This document shows, piece after piece, positions 25,410 through 38,502 of a stretch of DNA of 64,000 bases. The number at the start of each line of letters is the position of its first letter. Within the stretch, counting starts at the first letter, position 1. The stretch is from Acanthacorydalis orientalis. Lineage: Eukaryota; Arthropoda; Insecta; Megaloptera; Corydalidae. A program made the position numbers and the translations under genes. The notes beneath the pieces are model-generated. The model searched no databases, had not been told where the DNA came from, and was given only the letters and a program-made list of their open reading frames with translations. The DNA lies in assembly GCA_034766995.1 (NCBI GenBank), contig CM068316.1, positions 30,297,295 to 30,361,294 on the forward strand, given 5' to 3'.

Positions 25410-26415
25410 GTATAGCATATACAACTCTATGAATATTAAACATTCATAATATATTGTTTGCATTTATAATTAAGATGAACTGATGGTTTAATTAATTTTA
25501 CGCAGAACAGTTATTTAAAACAGTTAATTAATAAACTGTCTAAGAGTTCAATGAACTATTTCACCTCTGCAGAAGTTATCGACACCTATTTATTATACAT
25601 TGTCATATTCAGCTTTTTCAGGTGTAATTATTTTATTACTCAATATAATTCTTTAAAGAAAAAAATATAATAATCCATAACATATACAAATGAATAACAT
25701 TGTTATTGTAAAACATACAGTAAAATAATTTATTGTATGGCTATTTGTAAAAGTAATAAGATTATTTGTTTCATGTAGCAATAAAGTAAAATATTATAAA
25801 AAATATCATTTTTCTATCTGTCAAAGAAAAGTATTAAGTCTTAGTAAATTTCACGATCATAATATTAATTTAACGTAATTTTCTAGGATGAACATTACAC
25901 ATGTATACGAAAGGAAATTTTGTATAGGAGATTTAATAATTTTCTCATACTTGTTTATAAATTCATTTAATCTAAGTTATACTGTAATAAGCTTTTTCAA
26001 TAAAGGATTCGAGAAAAACGTACTCAATTATTACAGATTATTTTCCGTTAGAATATTTAAATATTCTCTTATATAAAAAATTTAGAAATAAATGAAATGT
26101 AACAACTGTTAAAATTTACAATGGCTGTTTAAAATAATGTTAGTGCTACTTTTTTTATTATTCTCTCAGTGAACATGTTACTGCATATTGAAAGATGGAA
26201 TGCGAAAAAATGGAAAATTTAATTACTTTCGTGCTTTAAAATTCTACAGAGTGTGTTATACATCATTACATGCAGTATCAATTTTGTAGAATTTTCTAAA
26301 ATTCTGAATTAACATGAATTTTAATATTGTTTTAGTATTGTCTTTTAAAAATATATCTTATTCAAAAATATTATTTATAATATATATTTGAACTTTTTAT
26401 TGGAAAATTAGATTT
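24910..26415. other. gene-free intron-like stretch
   Basis: AT-rich DNA with a TA/CA tract at 25370-25408. An open frame of 62 codons from 25888 has random composition. Confidence 0.5.
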
Positions 26416-26418
26416 CTA

Positions 26419-26960
26419 TTAGATGAATAATTGCGGTTTATAACCATCAAATTCATACATTTTTTAATTAAAGTGGTTTAAGTTGTCCAGAACTGTTGGA
26501 TGACTAAGACCTAACTTTTGTGCAAGCTCTCGAATTGCTGTGCGTGGTTCTGATTTAACTAACGCTTCAGTTGGTCCTTATGAACTTAATAAGATCATCC
26601 ACTTCTTCATCTTTAAGACTCTCGTCCCCAGCACAAAATTTTTGGAATCACCATTGCACCGTACGTTCCTCAACAGTATCCACACCAAAAGCATCGTTTA
26701 GTTTACGAGCAGTGCTTGCTTCTTCACCATCCGTTTTCAACACAAAAAATGCTCTTATTTGCTTCTTTTCAATCTTTAATTCAATAGTTCAATTTGAAGA
26801 AAAATTAATGATAAGACCAAAGTCGATGTTATCAAAACACAGACCGAAAATTCACTTTAAATAATATTAATATGAAGACGATGAAATGACACTTTCAATG
26901 AAAAAATGAAGATTGAAATTCTGAAAACAAAAACCGTAGTTATTTTCTTACCAACCTAAT
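26419..26960 (-). mobile_element. mariner deletion derivative (MITE-like), copy 1
   Basis: Ends TTAGATGAATAATTGCGGTT (left) and TTAGGTTGGTAAGAAAATAA (right, reverse-complemented). On the minus strand the unit holds only the 5' untranslated part and the N-terminal helix-turn-helix region. Recognisable are IRAFFVLKTDGEEASTARKL, VERTVQW and, at the second helix-turn-helix, ELAQKLGLSHPTVLD. It then jumps directly to the 3' terminal region. The catalytic domain is missing. The same junction occurs at 35095-35710 and 58957-59501, so this is an amplified deletion form of one mariner. Confidence 0.85.
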
Positions 26961-26964
26961 AATT

Positions 26965-27471
26965 ATTTTCAATTTTCTGTATAGTACGACAAAATAATTT
27001 ATTTATTTTGTTATCAAAACAGTAAGAAAATATTACAAATACAAACAAATGTTTATAAAACTTAAAAGACGATAAATATATTTGACTCACATTTAAATTT
27101 TTTAAATACTTTTATATTTTTTCTATTTTACATATTCTGAATTACACTGGGTGCTTCGTAACTAAATGAATTTAATTTTTGAATGAAATAATCATATAGT
27201 GAATAACCAATTTTAATTTTTTATTAGAAACCATTACTAAACCATTTTATTGATCCTACTTCAACAATGTTAAAATCCAGTGACCCTTTAAGACTAGAAT
27301 CTTTGTCAAGTGATACTTGATATCTGAGATTTTCCCAGATGCTTAAAAACATGAATGCCTTTTATTCGTTAAGATCGGCTTGAAAATATTGTATAAGATT
27401 ACTACAAAAGCTTCAACTCTTAATTTCTATCTCTCTCCTCACTCTCTATTTATATATGCTCGTGTGTATAT

Positions 27472-27517
<46 letters not shown>

Positions 27518-28089
27518 TCTGGAATATAATTTCTTAGAATATATTTCAAAACATAATTATAGATGCTCGTTGGAAAAGTACTTACTGAATTGTAGTATAT
27601 TCAATTATTTAAATTATAAGAGATTAGATTAAATTCATTATAAAATTTTAAATCATTAAATTAGATATTGTACGACTCCGTTATTAATTTACATTTTCTG
27701 AACATTTCAAAAGGTATTCTATTTAAAATTAAACAAATATATAAATAGTTTTTAAATTTTAATTCTGTCAATCTAAAAAGAATTTAGAAAATAAGCTTCT
27801 CTTTTTTATTTTGAGTATAAAAGTTACCGTAAAACCATTTAAATTTGATATAACCTCATATTATGTTAATTTCAATCTATTTGTTATTTCAGTTGATAGA
27901 ATTATTTATTAAGGAAGGTAAACTACGCATTACTGGTCTTTTAATAATTAATTAAAGCAAAAATAACATTCAATTTGTCTGCAAAAGCCAGAAGATTGAG
28001 AAAAATAAAAATTAATTTTAGATTCTTGTTTTAATATTTACAATGTAAATTATTTGTATATATATATATATATATGTATGTATATATAC

Positions 28090-28131
<42 letters not shown>

Positions 28132-29164
28132 CTTTGAAACATCTTTGCTACATGCTCAGTTCTGTACTTAATTTTTTTTAAATAATAAAATTCTTGTGAA
28201 ATTAAAACATATATGTGACTGAAGATAATACTGAATACTATACTTCTCCATATAGGGAATTTCAGTATTATACATGCGGTTTTAATCTATGATTTTCCAA
28301 CATACTTTCGTTTTTAACTCATTTTTATTCCTAAATATTTTTATCATATAGTTTACAGTAAGGTTAATAAATTATAACATGTTTCATCATTAAACATGTT
28401 TACCTGTGTAATAACAAACTTAAATTGATTTTATTCGTCCTAGTCTTTCTGATCGGTGTTTGTCCATACACTTTCGCGTTTAACGCAGACGGTTTAAAGT
28501 AGGGATAAAAGTGTAAATTCGCCGTGTGTAAAACTGTAAGTGAATTGGACCCTGTAGACAAAATTTTTGTCTGTCAAATGTTGATAAAAATTTGTTAAGT
28601 TATAAATAATCGTCATTCTTTTTATATGAAATGAATGAGATATTGTCATGAACTTTTATTGTTTTTTTACTGATGACTATTTAATAAAATTATAATAACA
28701 GAATTAATATTCTATAATAAAACGTTTTATGACAAGTAATAAAATTATTCAAGTATTATTCACGTAGTAACATAGGTATGTTGCTCCTAGTTTTATAAGA
28801 AATATTTTTTCATTTCATAGCAATTGGACTATTAAAAATTTAATACTGTTCTAATAGAAAGCTAGTGTATATCAGATTAATAGTATTAACGTTTGAAATC
28901 GTGTGTATGTGCTACTCAAAGTATCTTCCATATCCAATGAAAAAGAAAATTACTTTTTCTTTACGATTGTTTATATTGACATATGTGGAGAGATAAATCA
29001 GTAATTGAATCGTTTACGAGTCTACACATTTATGAACGGAAGCAATAAATGTTTTCCCTATGTTATTAACGTTCATACGTGTTTCTCTATAACACATTCA
29101 AGACATCTATTTTATGCTTTATAAAATCATATACATACACACACACACATATATATATATACAT

Positions 29165-29207
<43 letters not shown>

Positions 29208-30035
29208 CATACATATATATATATATATATAAACAGAGAGAGAGGGAACGATAAGGATTCCATATCTAGATATATTTAGAAATAATATATACAAAATATT
29301 CCTAATGATGGTGTTTTTCATTAATTTTTTTAGACTGTTTTTCATGCATATGGTCTCGTATACAATTTTTTTTTCTGAGTACCAATAAAAAACTTTTTCC
29401 TAAAAATTTTTAATATTTTGTGTAAAGAAATATTAAACAATTATCAAACAAAACATCTAAAACTTATTCAAAATTTTCCTGGTTCCATAAGCCATAAAAG
29501 TGATTCCATCATGCTCAGAGCTCTACGGTATCGAAAACTTAAAATATGCATAAGAAAAAATAATAAATAATCAATTACTGAACATTTTTACTCGTTTGAA
29601 GCCTGGCATGGATCTAATAATCCGTTGATGTTTTCCAAAGAATCTATGATCTCAGAGCGCTATTTTTTGAAACATATATTTAAATCACAAATTTCTTTTC
29701 AATAAGACTAAAAATTATATCTTTTTCTTTCATTAGAAAAAAATTACGGTTGTACAAAAATTAGAAAAATCATTTTTTTTAATTTGAAAACCTTACAAAA
29801 TTTTGAGCTTAAGAATTGGATTAAATAATATGTTTTTTTTCCGAAAGTTGATTATTGAAAAATTTCGAGACTACGTTTTTCATGTGCATCGCAAAAAAAG
29901 TTTAGAATTCTGTGTGCAGCAATATATTTTGATTCATTGAAAAGTTAGTTTTATTCCTCTCAAAAATAATTGATAACAGCGAAACAACACTAATTCTGAC
30001 TATTAAAACATTCATGTTCTGCATTTTCAGAAGAT
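26965..30035. other. gene-free intron-like stretch
   Basis: AT-rich. TA arrays occur at 27467-27512, 28055-28133 and 29130-29232. A less AT-rich patch at 28440-28570 contains a GTAAGTGAAT donor-like site on the plus strand, but all three frames before it are closed. Confidence 0.45.
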
Positions 30036-30039
30036 AATA

Positions 30040-30475
30040 CTATCAGATCATGGTCAACAAAGACAATGTGTAGTTTGTAAAGCAAATGGAAAAAACTAAC
30101 GTACAGGTACAAAATGTGACACCTATGTAAAACCGTTTCGTGCACACTTGATTGTTTCAACATTTTTCACACTCAACAGTAATATTACTTCTGTAAATTT
30201 TCAATTTTAATCAATTTTTCAGTTTTCAATTACATGTTTCCAATCAAGAGATTTATATTCCCCCGAATATTATCAACGATTTTCCAAGTTATATCAGATA
30301 GATATGATATTTCTAATGGATAATCTGACTAACCATATTTTTTATTGTAACTGACAAATTTGCAATTTTTATTTTGTTTGCAATAAAAGATATAAAGAAA
30401 GATATAAGATATAAAGAATCAATCGAAAAATATACGTTGAAACATTTTAGCACCCTTTCCCTCTCCCCGACTCCA
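30040..30475 (+). pseudogene. piggyBac transposase 3' end fragment
   Basis: The plus-strand frame reads CVVCKANGKN, a stop, then RTGTKCDTYVKPFRAH, which is the cysteine-rich tail of piggyBac transposases (CxxC spaced from a second cysteine pair). It is about 85% similar by eye to 47640-47800. The following 3' untranslated part and the stretch TTTTAGCACCCTTTCCCTCT then CCCC also match the 47.6-48.1 kb copy. The rest of the transposase is absent. Confidence 0.7.
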
Positions 30476-30589
30476 AAGAGTTAAGAAGAAAAAAAGTTTT
30501 TGTGTTTATAAAGAACTCATTTATAAAAGGAATTGAATCACAACAATATTGTAATGTAAAGGTTTTGTTCTTTTGAATAACATAAGAAA

Positions 30590-31130
30590 TTATTAAGGAG
30601 ATTGCATAAGTTTGCCGTTCGAAAACTAGTACGATTTTGATTTTTTTGACATGATTATTAATGTTATAGATTTGAAATTTTGTACAAATTAAATTCAAGT
30701 TCATAAAATTTTTTTATTAAAACATTTTTGAAGATATAAATAAATTAAAGAACTGCATCTGCTGCATATCCAATAGGTGTACACGATTTCAGCAAATGCG
30801 TTGATTTTTAATAAAATAATTTTCTTGCAATACAATGTAAGAACTCTAGTGTAACCGGATACTTTTTCGAACTCTTAAAGATTGCAAAAATGGTAGCCGT
30901 TTGAAAAGAAGGTCGATTTTTGACTCACATAATTGTTTATTTTTAACAAATGGAAAAGCACATCAAAAAATAATCCAGTCACGCGATAAAGAATGTCATT
31001 AACAATGTAAAGTCAAAATTTTGGGTTAATTGGATGAATAGTTTTTGAGATATGATGTACACCGTTTTGAAAAGTATAGTTTCGAGAAAAAAGAAAGGAC
31101 GCGGTCGAGATAAGCTCTGTCCCGTTGCGA
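30590..31130. mobile_element. possible TTAA-type element, unclassified
   Basis: The block starts TTAAGGAGATTGCATAAGTT and contains phrases such as TTTGCCGTTCGAAAACTAGT, and GGGTTAATTGGATGAATAG before TTTTTGAGATATGATG, which I associate with TTAA-flanked insect MITEs like the one at 21539. The right border is unclear and no inverted repeat was confirmed. Confidence 0.3.
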
Positions 31131-31149
31131 GCCACCTCCACTAAAATCA

Positions 31150-32359
31150 CTGCGTCTCAGAGAATCCATGAAATTTCGATAAAATTCTTTTTGATAATAA
31201 AACTTAAGACATTAAGCTTTAATAATGTGCAAAAAAATCTAAGATTCCAAATGTATACAAGCTTCTTAAAGTATTTAAAAGAGCGTCAATTTTATTTAAA
31301 TATACATTTTATTTGTTATTATATTTATGAAAATTTACTCAAATAATTCATATAAAAAATGTACCTTATTTTCACTAAGATTACCTATTTTTCATTTTCA
31401 AGTATTATGAATACTAAATAACCTCTAACGGCTAGTTCAATCAAATCAAACTTTTATAATTTTAAATAAAATATACATTTTACTATAAGCATGTAAAATA
31501 TCAGTAACATAATTAAATGAAATTTATTAATTTTACCTAATGATTTTATCAAATACTTAAGAGTGTATCTATTTGACTGTGTTTGTAATTTAGATAATTA
31601 TTAAATATTAAGAAATAAGTTTTAATTGAAATGATAATACTAAGCATCAGAAATCAAAAGAAATAAAAATTAAAATAAATAAAAAACAACTAAGTCATTA
31701 ATAAAAAATGTATAAAAGAAATGTGTTGAAATAGTTCATTACTGTTCATATATGCAATCATAATATATATATATATATATATATACCATTACATTTTAAA
31801 TATATAGTTAAAAGTTAGTGCACTTTCAAACTTAAATACTTATATTATTCATGATATTCATGAAATTGTTAAAAAAATAATATTTTGTAAGAATAAAATC
31901 AATAATATTTATTTGTAGAAAGAATTTTAATCAAACCTATGAGTAAACGAAAAACAATAAAAAGCAAATATTTGAACCTCGCAGTCAAAATAAATACCTT
32001 CTCTTTGAGATTTGATATAAAAAAAGAGACAAAGGTTGAAAACGAAAAACACAAAAACATTTTTCCTGTTTATTGCTATTCAACTCACGTAAAAACAAAT
32101 ACCAGAGATGATCGTATGTCTGGTGTCTGCTACTACCAAGGCAGAATTGTACTCTGTGCGTTTATTTTACCCTATTGTAAAATACAATTGTATAATGTAT
32201 TTGTTTTCACTCATTAAATAGAGTTAACATTGGTTTCAGTTTCAATTATCACTGTCGAAATAAATTTTACTATTATTTCCCAAATTAAATTCGGACAATA
32301 TTCTGTGCTTCTACATTTGATACAATCTACATTGATTGTTCATTTATAAATTTTAGTAC

Positions 32360-32391
<32 letters not shown>

Positions 32392-32560
32392 GCGATAAAG
32401 TGTACATAGAGTTATAGGAAAAATGATAAATATGATTTCATAGTTTTATTCAAACTGATGTCTTTTTGAAAAGTAAGAAAATTTTAGAATGTTTCTACTG
32501 AGAAAAAATATTATGGTCAATGGTCGTTAATGTAATTTAATACATTGTAAAAATTATATA
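31150..32560. other. gene-free intron-like stretch
   Basis: Contains a TA tract at 31762-31786 and a TA/GA tract at 32367-32391. A 92-codon open frame from 31939 shows no domain and lacks splice support. I leave it uncalled. Confidence 0.4.
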
Positions 32561-32567
32561 AGGTCTA

Positions 32568-32638
32568 TAGTAAAATAATTGTGGTTTTTGCTCTGAATTT
32601 GAAGGTCATAAACCGCAATTACATTTCTACCAACCTAA
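32568..32638. mobile_element. mariner mini-element, two ends fused
   Basis: ATTGTGGTTTTTGCTCTGAA is the 5' end of the mariner family seen at 35.1 and 63.6 kb. It runs straight into GGTCATAAACCGCAATTACA and CCAACCTAA, that family's 3' end. The whole unit is about 70 bases, with AATTT shared at the junction. Confidence 0.75.
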
Positions 32639-32826
32639 TGTTACCTTTATACGAGTATCTCAAATAATTGAAATTTAAAAGAAATGACTTTAAAATAAAA
32701 GGTACACCAACAATTAATGCTAACATTACCATACTTAAAATTATATATTTTGTGTATTGGCCATTAACTTCAAGTCGCTAAAGAATATTATCAATTTTAT
32801 GAAGAATATTATCAACTAGTATATAG

Positions 32827-32844
32827 CCCGTCAAAATTGACGGG
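32827..32844. other. 8-bp perfect inverted repeat
   Basis: CCCGTCAA, two bases, TTGACGGG. Could form a small hairpin. Function unknown. Confidence 0.7.
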
Positions 32845-32993
32845 AAAATAGAAAGAAACAGAAAGAAAAAATAGCTTGTTAGTTTTTACACCATAATATA
32901 TTTGAACATAAAAAATACCTAAGAACGAAACTTAATGAATTAAACTTGAAACTTATGAGCTGACAAAGCAAAGATTCCTCGTCACCATAGATA

Positions 32994-33025
32994 CTCGTCA
33001 CTTTTTCTGCAGATAAAGTGACGAG
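32994..33025. other. 11-bp perfect inverted repeat
   Basis: CTCGTCACTTT and its exact complement AAAGTGACGAG flank a 10-base centre containing CTGCAG. CTCGTCAC occurs a third time just upstream (about 32978), so part of the stem is also directly repeated. Confidence 0.8.
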
Positions 33026-33216
33026 AAATGTAGGTTTTTATGTATAAGAGATTACTTCCATGCTTTTAGTAGGTTACTGAAGAAATGATTTATATTCACG
33101 GCTTTCGTCCAGAATACGTTATCCAAATAAAACTTACTATATTACTAAAAAAGAATAGTAACGAATACCCCATTGGAACGAGAAATATTAAAAGCAGGAT
33201 TATAAACTTACTGTTG

Positions 33217-33274
33217 AGTTAGTTAGTTATTGGGGATTTAGGGCGCATCGACAACGGAGGTCATTAGCGCCCGA
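33217..33274. repeat. dispersed repeat, copy 2
   Basis: Matches the repeat at 5825-5884 in its two conserved blocks, GTTATTGGGG and GTCATTAGCGCCCGA, in the same orientation. Confidence 0.6.
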
Positions 33275-33279
33275 ACAAA

Positions 33280-34215
33280 AATTATAAATTAAAAACACAC
33301 TCCGTTTGCGCACTTGCATTCGAATCACCCCTTAATTCGAAACGCTAATGTATGTGTGCCAAACGCTTAAGAACATTTCATTAAAACCATATTTCTCTAA
33401 ATGAGAGATAAAGATAAAACAAAACATATGTGAAGGAACTGGATTGTAAAAATACCTAGTCTTAATTGGACAATACGTATAAATATAATAAAAAGAGATG
33501 CACTCTTGAGGACAGTAAATCATTTATAATACTGTAATCTGATATTAGGATTCACAGGTTTTTTTCGTGAAGAACACTTTAAAATAAGCCCGATGGCTTC
33601 ACATGTATGACGACACAACATGTTAAAATATATCAAGATTGGGAAAAACACTAAATCATGCTAAAGAGTCCAGTCTCCTTTACGAACTTACTGTTGAAGT
33701 GCGAAGGTAAAATTAAGTGATATATTGTTAGGTATTCATGGCCGTTTAGTAAACATAGAACAGTGATCTGATGCACATCGAGCTTTCAGTATAAAATTAT
33801 TTTAAAATAATAGCGAGTCTGATATAACTGTACAATGGCTATTTTGCAATTATTATAACATTCCGCGTCATTGGTAAGGTATCAATTACTCATTCCATTA
33901 ACTTGTAGGCTTAAAAGTTTTGGGAATCTAATTTACATTAATTTTTTATCATCAGGGGCCCTAAAGAATGTCACTGTTTCGAATCATATCTCGAAAAAAA
34001 AATAGTGAAATATTTTGAGAAAAAAGTTCAATGCATCAAGAATTGAATAATTAAATTGATTTCTTACATATAATAATAATCTTTGGACAAGTGTCTACTA
34101 TAAAACAGTCAACTGACTTCAATCAATGTCGAAAATAATAGAATACGATATAAATGAATAGTTACATGCTGATTATTTTTATTTTAAATATTCTGGAATG
34201 TACTTTATCTCTATT

Positions 34216-34270
<55 letters not shown>

Positions 34271-35090
34271 ATGTGTGTATGTATCAGAGTAAATTAAAGC
34301 TGATAATATTATTATTATTATGGTATTAAATTAAACAAACACATTTAATAATATTTTCCTTTTTGTGATTTTAATGAAGTTTTGTTATTTTTATTTCCGC
34401 TAAGATCATATCATCTGAATAGGATATATGTTTTCTCTTTCATATTATAATTATAAAATATTTGTTTTTTCATCTTTTTTGCTGTTAATTGTGGTAAGGA
34501 ATTGAATTATTGTCGGTCGATTTCAGATAGAATTTAATTAAAACGGGTATACATCGTATTTATGAGTTTTAAGGTTTGAATTTGAGATGGTGAACAATTT
34601 TCTCATAATTAAATACCAGCAAACTCATCCTTTGACCATTTTACAACCTTTAACATGCCTTTTTTATTAAAAATTTATAAACATTTTTTTCAATCAATGT
34701 TTTGTCTTCCACTTACAACCATCAAACTATTTAATATTTTCTTTCTATTCATTATTAAATAATCTCGAGTGAAATTTTCTGTACATAAATTTATTATATA
34801 AGGCTGGTTACATAATATATAATATTCATTCCTATTTGTAGAATAATATATAACATTCATTCCTATTTGTAGAATATCATATAATATTGCACCTTAACGT
34901 AAGATAAAAAACCAATTGGCATGTAAAATATTACTTATCAATTAATTTTTTTTTCAATTAAATATTTTTTTATAAAAAAATTAAATCGTAAACAATAAAC
35001 CTATTTTAAGTAAAATCGATTATTAAATAACAGCATCTGAGGAAAAATAATTAGTATATTACATCGAATTATTTTTGTCCCACTCGCGAC
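33280..35090. other. gene-free stretch
   Basis: Less AT-rich than its neighbours at 33290-33960, yet no frame is convincing. AACTTACTGTTGA occurs twice (about 33207 and 33686). A TA/TG array lies at 34218-34284. TAGAATAATATATAACATTC and a near copy are tandemly repeated at about 34817-34880. Confidence 0.4.
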
Positions 35091-35094
35091 TAGT

Positions 35095-35710
35095 ATAAGG
35101 TTGATAGAAAAGTAATTGTGGTTTATGACCATCAAATTCATATACATTTTTAATTTAAGTAGTTTTAAGTGCTCACGAACTGTCAGATGATTAACGCCTA
35201 ACTTTTGTGCAAGCTCTCAAATTGTTGTGCATGATTATGATTCAACTAATGTCTTCAGTGTGTCGTTATAAACTGAAGAACACATCTGACCTTCATTTTC
35301 AATGTTCTCGTCCCCAGCACGAAATTTTTGTAACTACCATTGCATCTTACTTAACAGTATCCACACCAAAAGTATTATTTAGTTTATTATCAGTTTCTGT
35401 TACTTTACTAACTGTTTTGCACTCATACGAAAATTGCTCTTACTGTTTTCCATCTATAATTCAATAGACCAATTTGAAACAAATTAAATAATAAAACCAA
35501 ACTCGATGTTACAAAAATACAGACCGAAAAATACTAGTACTGTACAGTGTACTAGTATTTATTAAATACTAGTACATTAAAGTACTTATATTAAATACTA
35601 TAGTACTTTAAAATGATAACATGAACAGCATGAAATGACAATTTCATTGTAATAAATTAAGGTTAGAATTCAGAAAACAAAAAACCACAATTGTTTTCCT
35701 ATCAACATAA
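35095..35710 (-). mobile_element. mariner deletion derivative, copy 2
   Basis: Same organisation as 26419-26960. It has the 5' region, an N-terminal frame with the counterpart of ELAQKLGVNHLTV, then the junction to the 3' end at ATGTATATGAATTTGATGG. It additionally contains an imperfect palindromic expansion of ACTAGTA/AGTACT units at about 35550-35610, absent from the other copies. Ends are TAAGGTTGATAGAAAAGTAA and, reverse-complemented, TTATGTTGATAGGAAAACAA. Confidence 0.82.
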
Positions 35711-35827
35711 TATATCAGTCTTCAAAATTAAAATAAATCCAACTGTTGACAATGAATACATATTTTAAACATTCCCTAACAAAAACTTATTATAAGAAAA
35801 CAATATAAAATTGTTTACTTTCAATAT

Positions 35828-35828
<1 letters not shown>

Positions 35829-35908
<80 letters not shown>

Positions 35909-35920
35909 TTATATAGGTTT
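35829..35920. repeat. (TA)n array
   Basis: About 90 bases of TA with a TTTATATTTATA tail. Confidence 0.95.
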
Positions 35921-35924
35921 TTCG

Positions 35925-36710
35925 TATTCTCATTTCTCAGATTGATACGAAGCTATGTTCTGATGTCAGGAATTTTCAATACTAGTAGCTTTCAACAATT
36001 ATGATTTACAACCATAGTTCCTGAAAACCACCAAAAGATCTAGATAGCAAGAATGAGTCAGACTCCAATGTGCAATACTCACTATGCGAATTTACTGTAT
36101 TGATGAGCATTGAAGTGTCTTAAACGATCATTTCTCGAATACTTTCCAACATTAATATTTTCAAAATTAAAAATTTAACCAAAATATGGAAGAATGAAAA
36201 GAGAACTCTTAAAAAAAGTTTTTTACAGAATGAAAAATTTATTACATATTAAAAAATCTATTAAAAATTCATAAAATTTATAATTTTTATTTCCGTTTTT
36301 AAATGTAATATAATAAATTTTAAATTCATCCTTTGACAAACATGAAGGGGTATATCATTTATGGATTATAACTTATATTTCATTTTAAACACGTTCATAT
36401 TATTTTCATTCATTTTATCAAACTAAATAGACAATCCAAAAAAGTGTATTGTAATAAATTTTTTAAAAGAGCCCTTGGAAGTAATAATTTTCCTATTAAA
36501 ATTATGCAAAACACCGGATTAATGAAGGATAACTTCATCTAACTTGAAATTGAAATCATTTCAGAAACAGACAAACATTAAATATATATTGTAATAGAAT
36601 AAAGTTTTAGATACAAGCATTTGGAATAAAGTTATTTTAAGTTTTGCATCGGTATGGTACTATATTTTCTTTACATTCATAAAAACAGTAAGTCTGAAAA
36701 ATTCATCTTA
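35925..36710. other. gene-free stretch
   Basis: No supportable feature. Confidence 0.4.
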
Positions 36711-36711
36711 C

Positions 36712-36763
36712 ATTGAAAAATACTTGTGGATTATACACACGGTCGTCTGAATTGTCGATTTCG
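36712..36763 (-). CDS. candidate small host exon
   Basis: Fifty-two bases on the minus strand between a good acceptor (GATATTCAATTTCAG) and a good donor (GTAAGATG). Read with one carried-over base, it encodes EIDNSDDRVYNPQVFFN and ends in phase 0, matching the phase-0 start of the exon at 22860. Its phase-2 start matches the 45107-45241 exon if that one is spliced at GTAAAA. Content is polar and unlike the surrounding DNA. A second frame is also open, and such a short exon can arise by chance, so support comes mainly from splice signals and phase agreement. Confidence 0.42.
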
Positions 36764-36769
36764 CTGAAA

Positions 36770-37225
36770 TTGAATATCATTATTTGTTTGAACAAATATA
36801 CAGATTTATTTGTTTATATTTGTAGTAATGATTATCTAAGGCTAACAATTTCTATAAAAAGTGTATAAAAGTAAATATTACCCTATTGACATTCGATTAA
36901 AGGTTAATACCAATTTATTCAATTAATCAATTACAAACAAAAATATCTAGTATATTATGAAACTGCCAATCGAAATAATAGTCTCTCGAATATATTAGTA
37001 TTTAAAAATTACTTCATTTCAAGTCAATAAAAAAAAATGAATTCATTATTCCGTAAGTGTATTTATTTTTTCTTTAAAGATTACACAAAAAGTCCACAAA
37101 CAATTATACTATAAATTAAAATAGTGTTGTTTTTCATTTTAGTTTCGCGTTTTCATGTTTACGCAATTTTTTGTTATTATAAATTCATCAAATACAAAAA
37201 TTCAATTTGCTATTTCTGAAGCACT
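36770..37225. other. gene-free stretch
   Basis: AT-rich, no feature seen. Confidence 0.4.
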
Positions 37226-37230
37226 AAATA

Positions 37231-38478
37231 TTAGATTGATGTGAAAAATTGCGGTTATTAAGTATAAAGACGTATAAATCAGTTAAAAATTACATTTATT
37301 AACCTAAATAAAGACTATTGGCCTGCACATATTTCTATTAACGGGAAACAAGTTTGTTTATTCCTACAAGATAGAATTCTCTAGAGTAATGAAAATAAAG
37401 AATTCAGCGAAAGCACTTTGAGCTGATGCTTAATTTTTGGAAACTTTCTCTCGTAAGAAACTACTTAAATGTCTAAAAAAAATGATAATCTGTCGGAGAG
37501 AGGTCCATAGAATAAAGTGGATAAGGTAAGGTTTCATAACCCAGTTCATTTCATTTTCTTAAAGTAATTTGTGAGAATTGTAGTCGAGCGTTGTCATGAA
37601 GAAGAATTGATCCTCTTTTATTAACTAATGCTGGCTATAAACGATGCAACTTCATATGATTTTTTTCAATTTCCTGAAAATATTTTTTCTGTTATTGTTT
37701 CACTACGATTTAACAAATTATAGTGAAAGATGCCACTTACCGACCACCAAACAGTGATCATAAGCTTTTTTTATGAAGCTTCGGTTTAGGAAATTGTTTT
37801 GTTGCTTCTCCTCGATCTAGCCACTGTTATCAACTTTTCGAATTGTAGTAGAGAATCCAGTTTTCATCAGATATGACAACGCTTTCAAGAAAGAGATCAT
37901 TTTTGTTACACAAAAGAAGCGCAGAACAGACTTCATATCACCGAATTGATAGATATTCGTTTAATTCATACGGCATCCATTTATCCAACTTTTTTTTGAA
38001 TTAAGTTCAAATGTTGAATAATCAACATTGAGTTCTTCTACCAGCTCTCGAATTGTTTTAAGTAGATCCGCTTCAATAATGTTTCTTAAATCATTTTTGT
38101 CTATAGCTGAATGACGTTCAAGATCCTCCTTATCATCAAGGCTTTCGTTTCAATTACGAAATTTTTGGTTCCAGTGTTGAGCTGTACGTTCACTAATTGA
38201 CTCTTCGCCAAAAACAAATTTGATATTTCGAGCAATTTCTCTTGCTTTACGTTCCAATTTATACTCATACAAAAAATCGCACGAATTTACTTCTTTTCCA
38301 TTACTAATTTAAGAGGTTAAATCAAACAATACTAAAGAATGAAAACAATAGACATAAGCTGCTAATTTCATCGTTTACAATGATTTATCACATTACTATA
38401 ACAAAATATAACGGTTACTAGAAAAATCGGCACCAAACATAAATGATAAAAATTACAATTATTTTTGCACCAACTTAA
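37231..38478 (-). pseudogene. second Hsmar1-like mariner, inactive
   Basis: Nearly full length (about 1.25 kb), the same family and orientation as 23381-24652. Ends are TTAGATTGATGTGAAAAATT and, reverse-complemented, TTAAGTTGGTGCAAAAATAA. On the minus strand the three catalytic aspartates are visible in SDENWILYYN, LHDNA and LSPTDYHFF, so decay is by stops and small indels rather than by loss of active-site residues. Compared with the 23 kb copy, it lacks the stop directly after DE(K/N)W but has others, e.g. before the LHDN-to-SPTDY segment. Confidence 0.9.
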
Positions 38479-38502
38479 TATTTCTTTTATTTTATTGTTA
38501 AA

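Noticed and set aside
28440..28570. GC-richer patch with a GTAAGTGAAT donor-like site
   Set aside because: All frames before the donor contain stops and no protein-like content is visible.
31939..32217. 92-codon open frame on the plus strand
   Set aside because: Despite its length, it has no recognisable domain, no acceptor at its start and no homology I can name.
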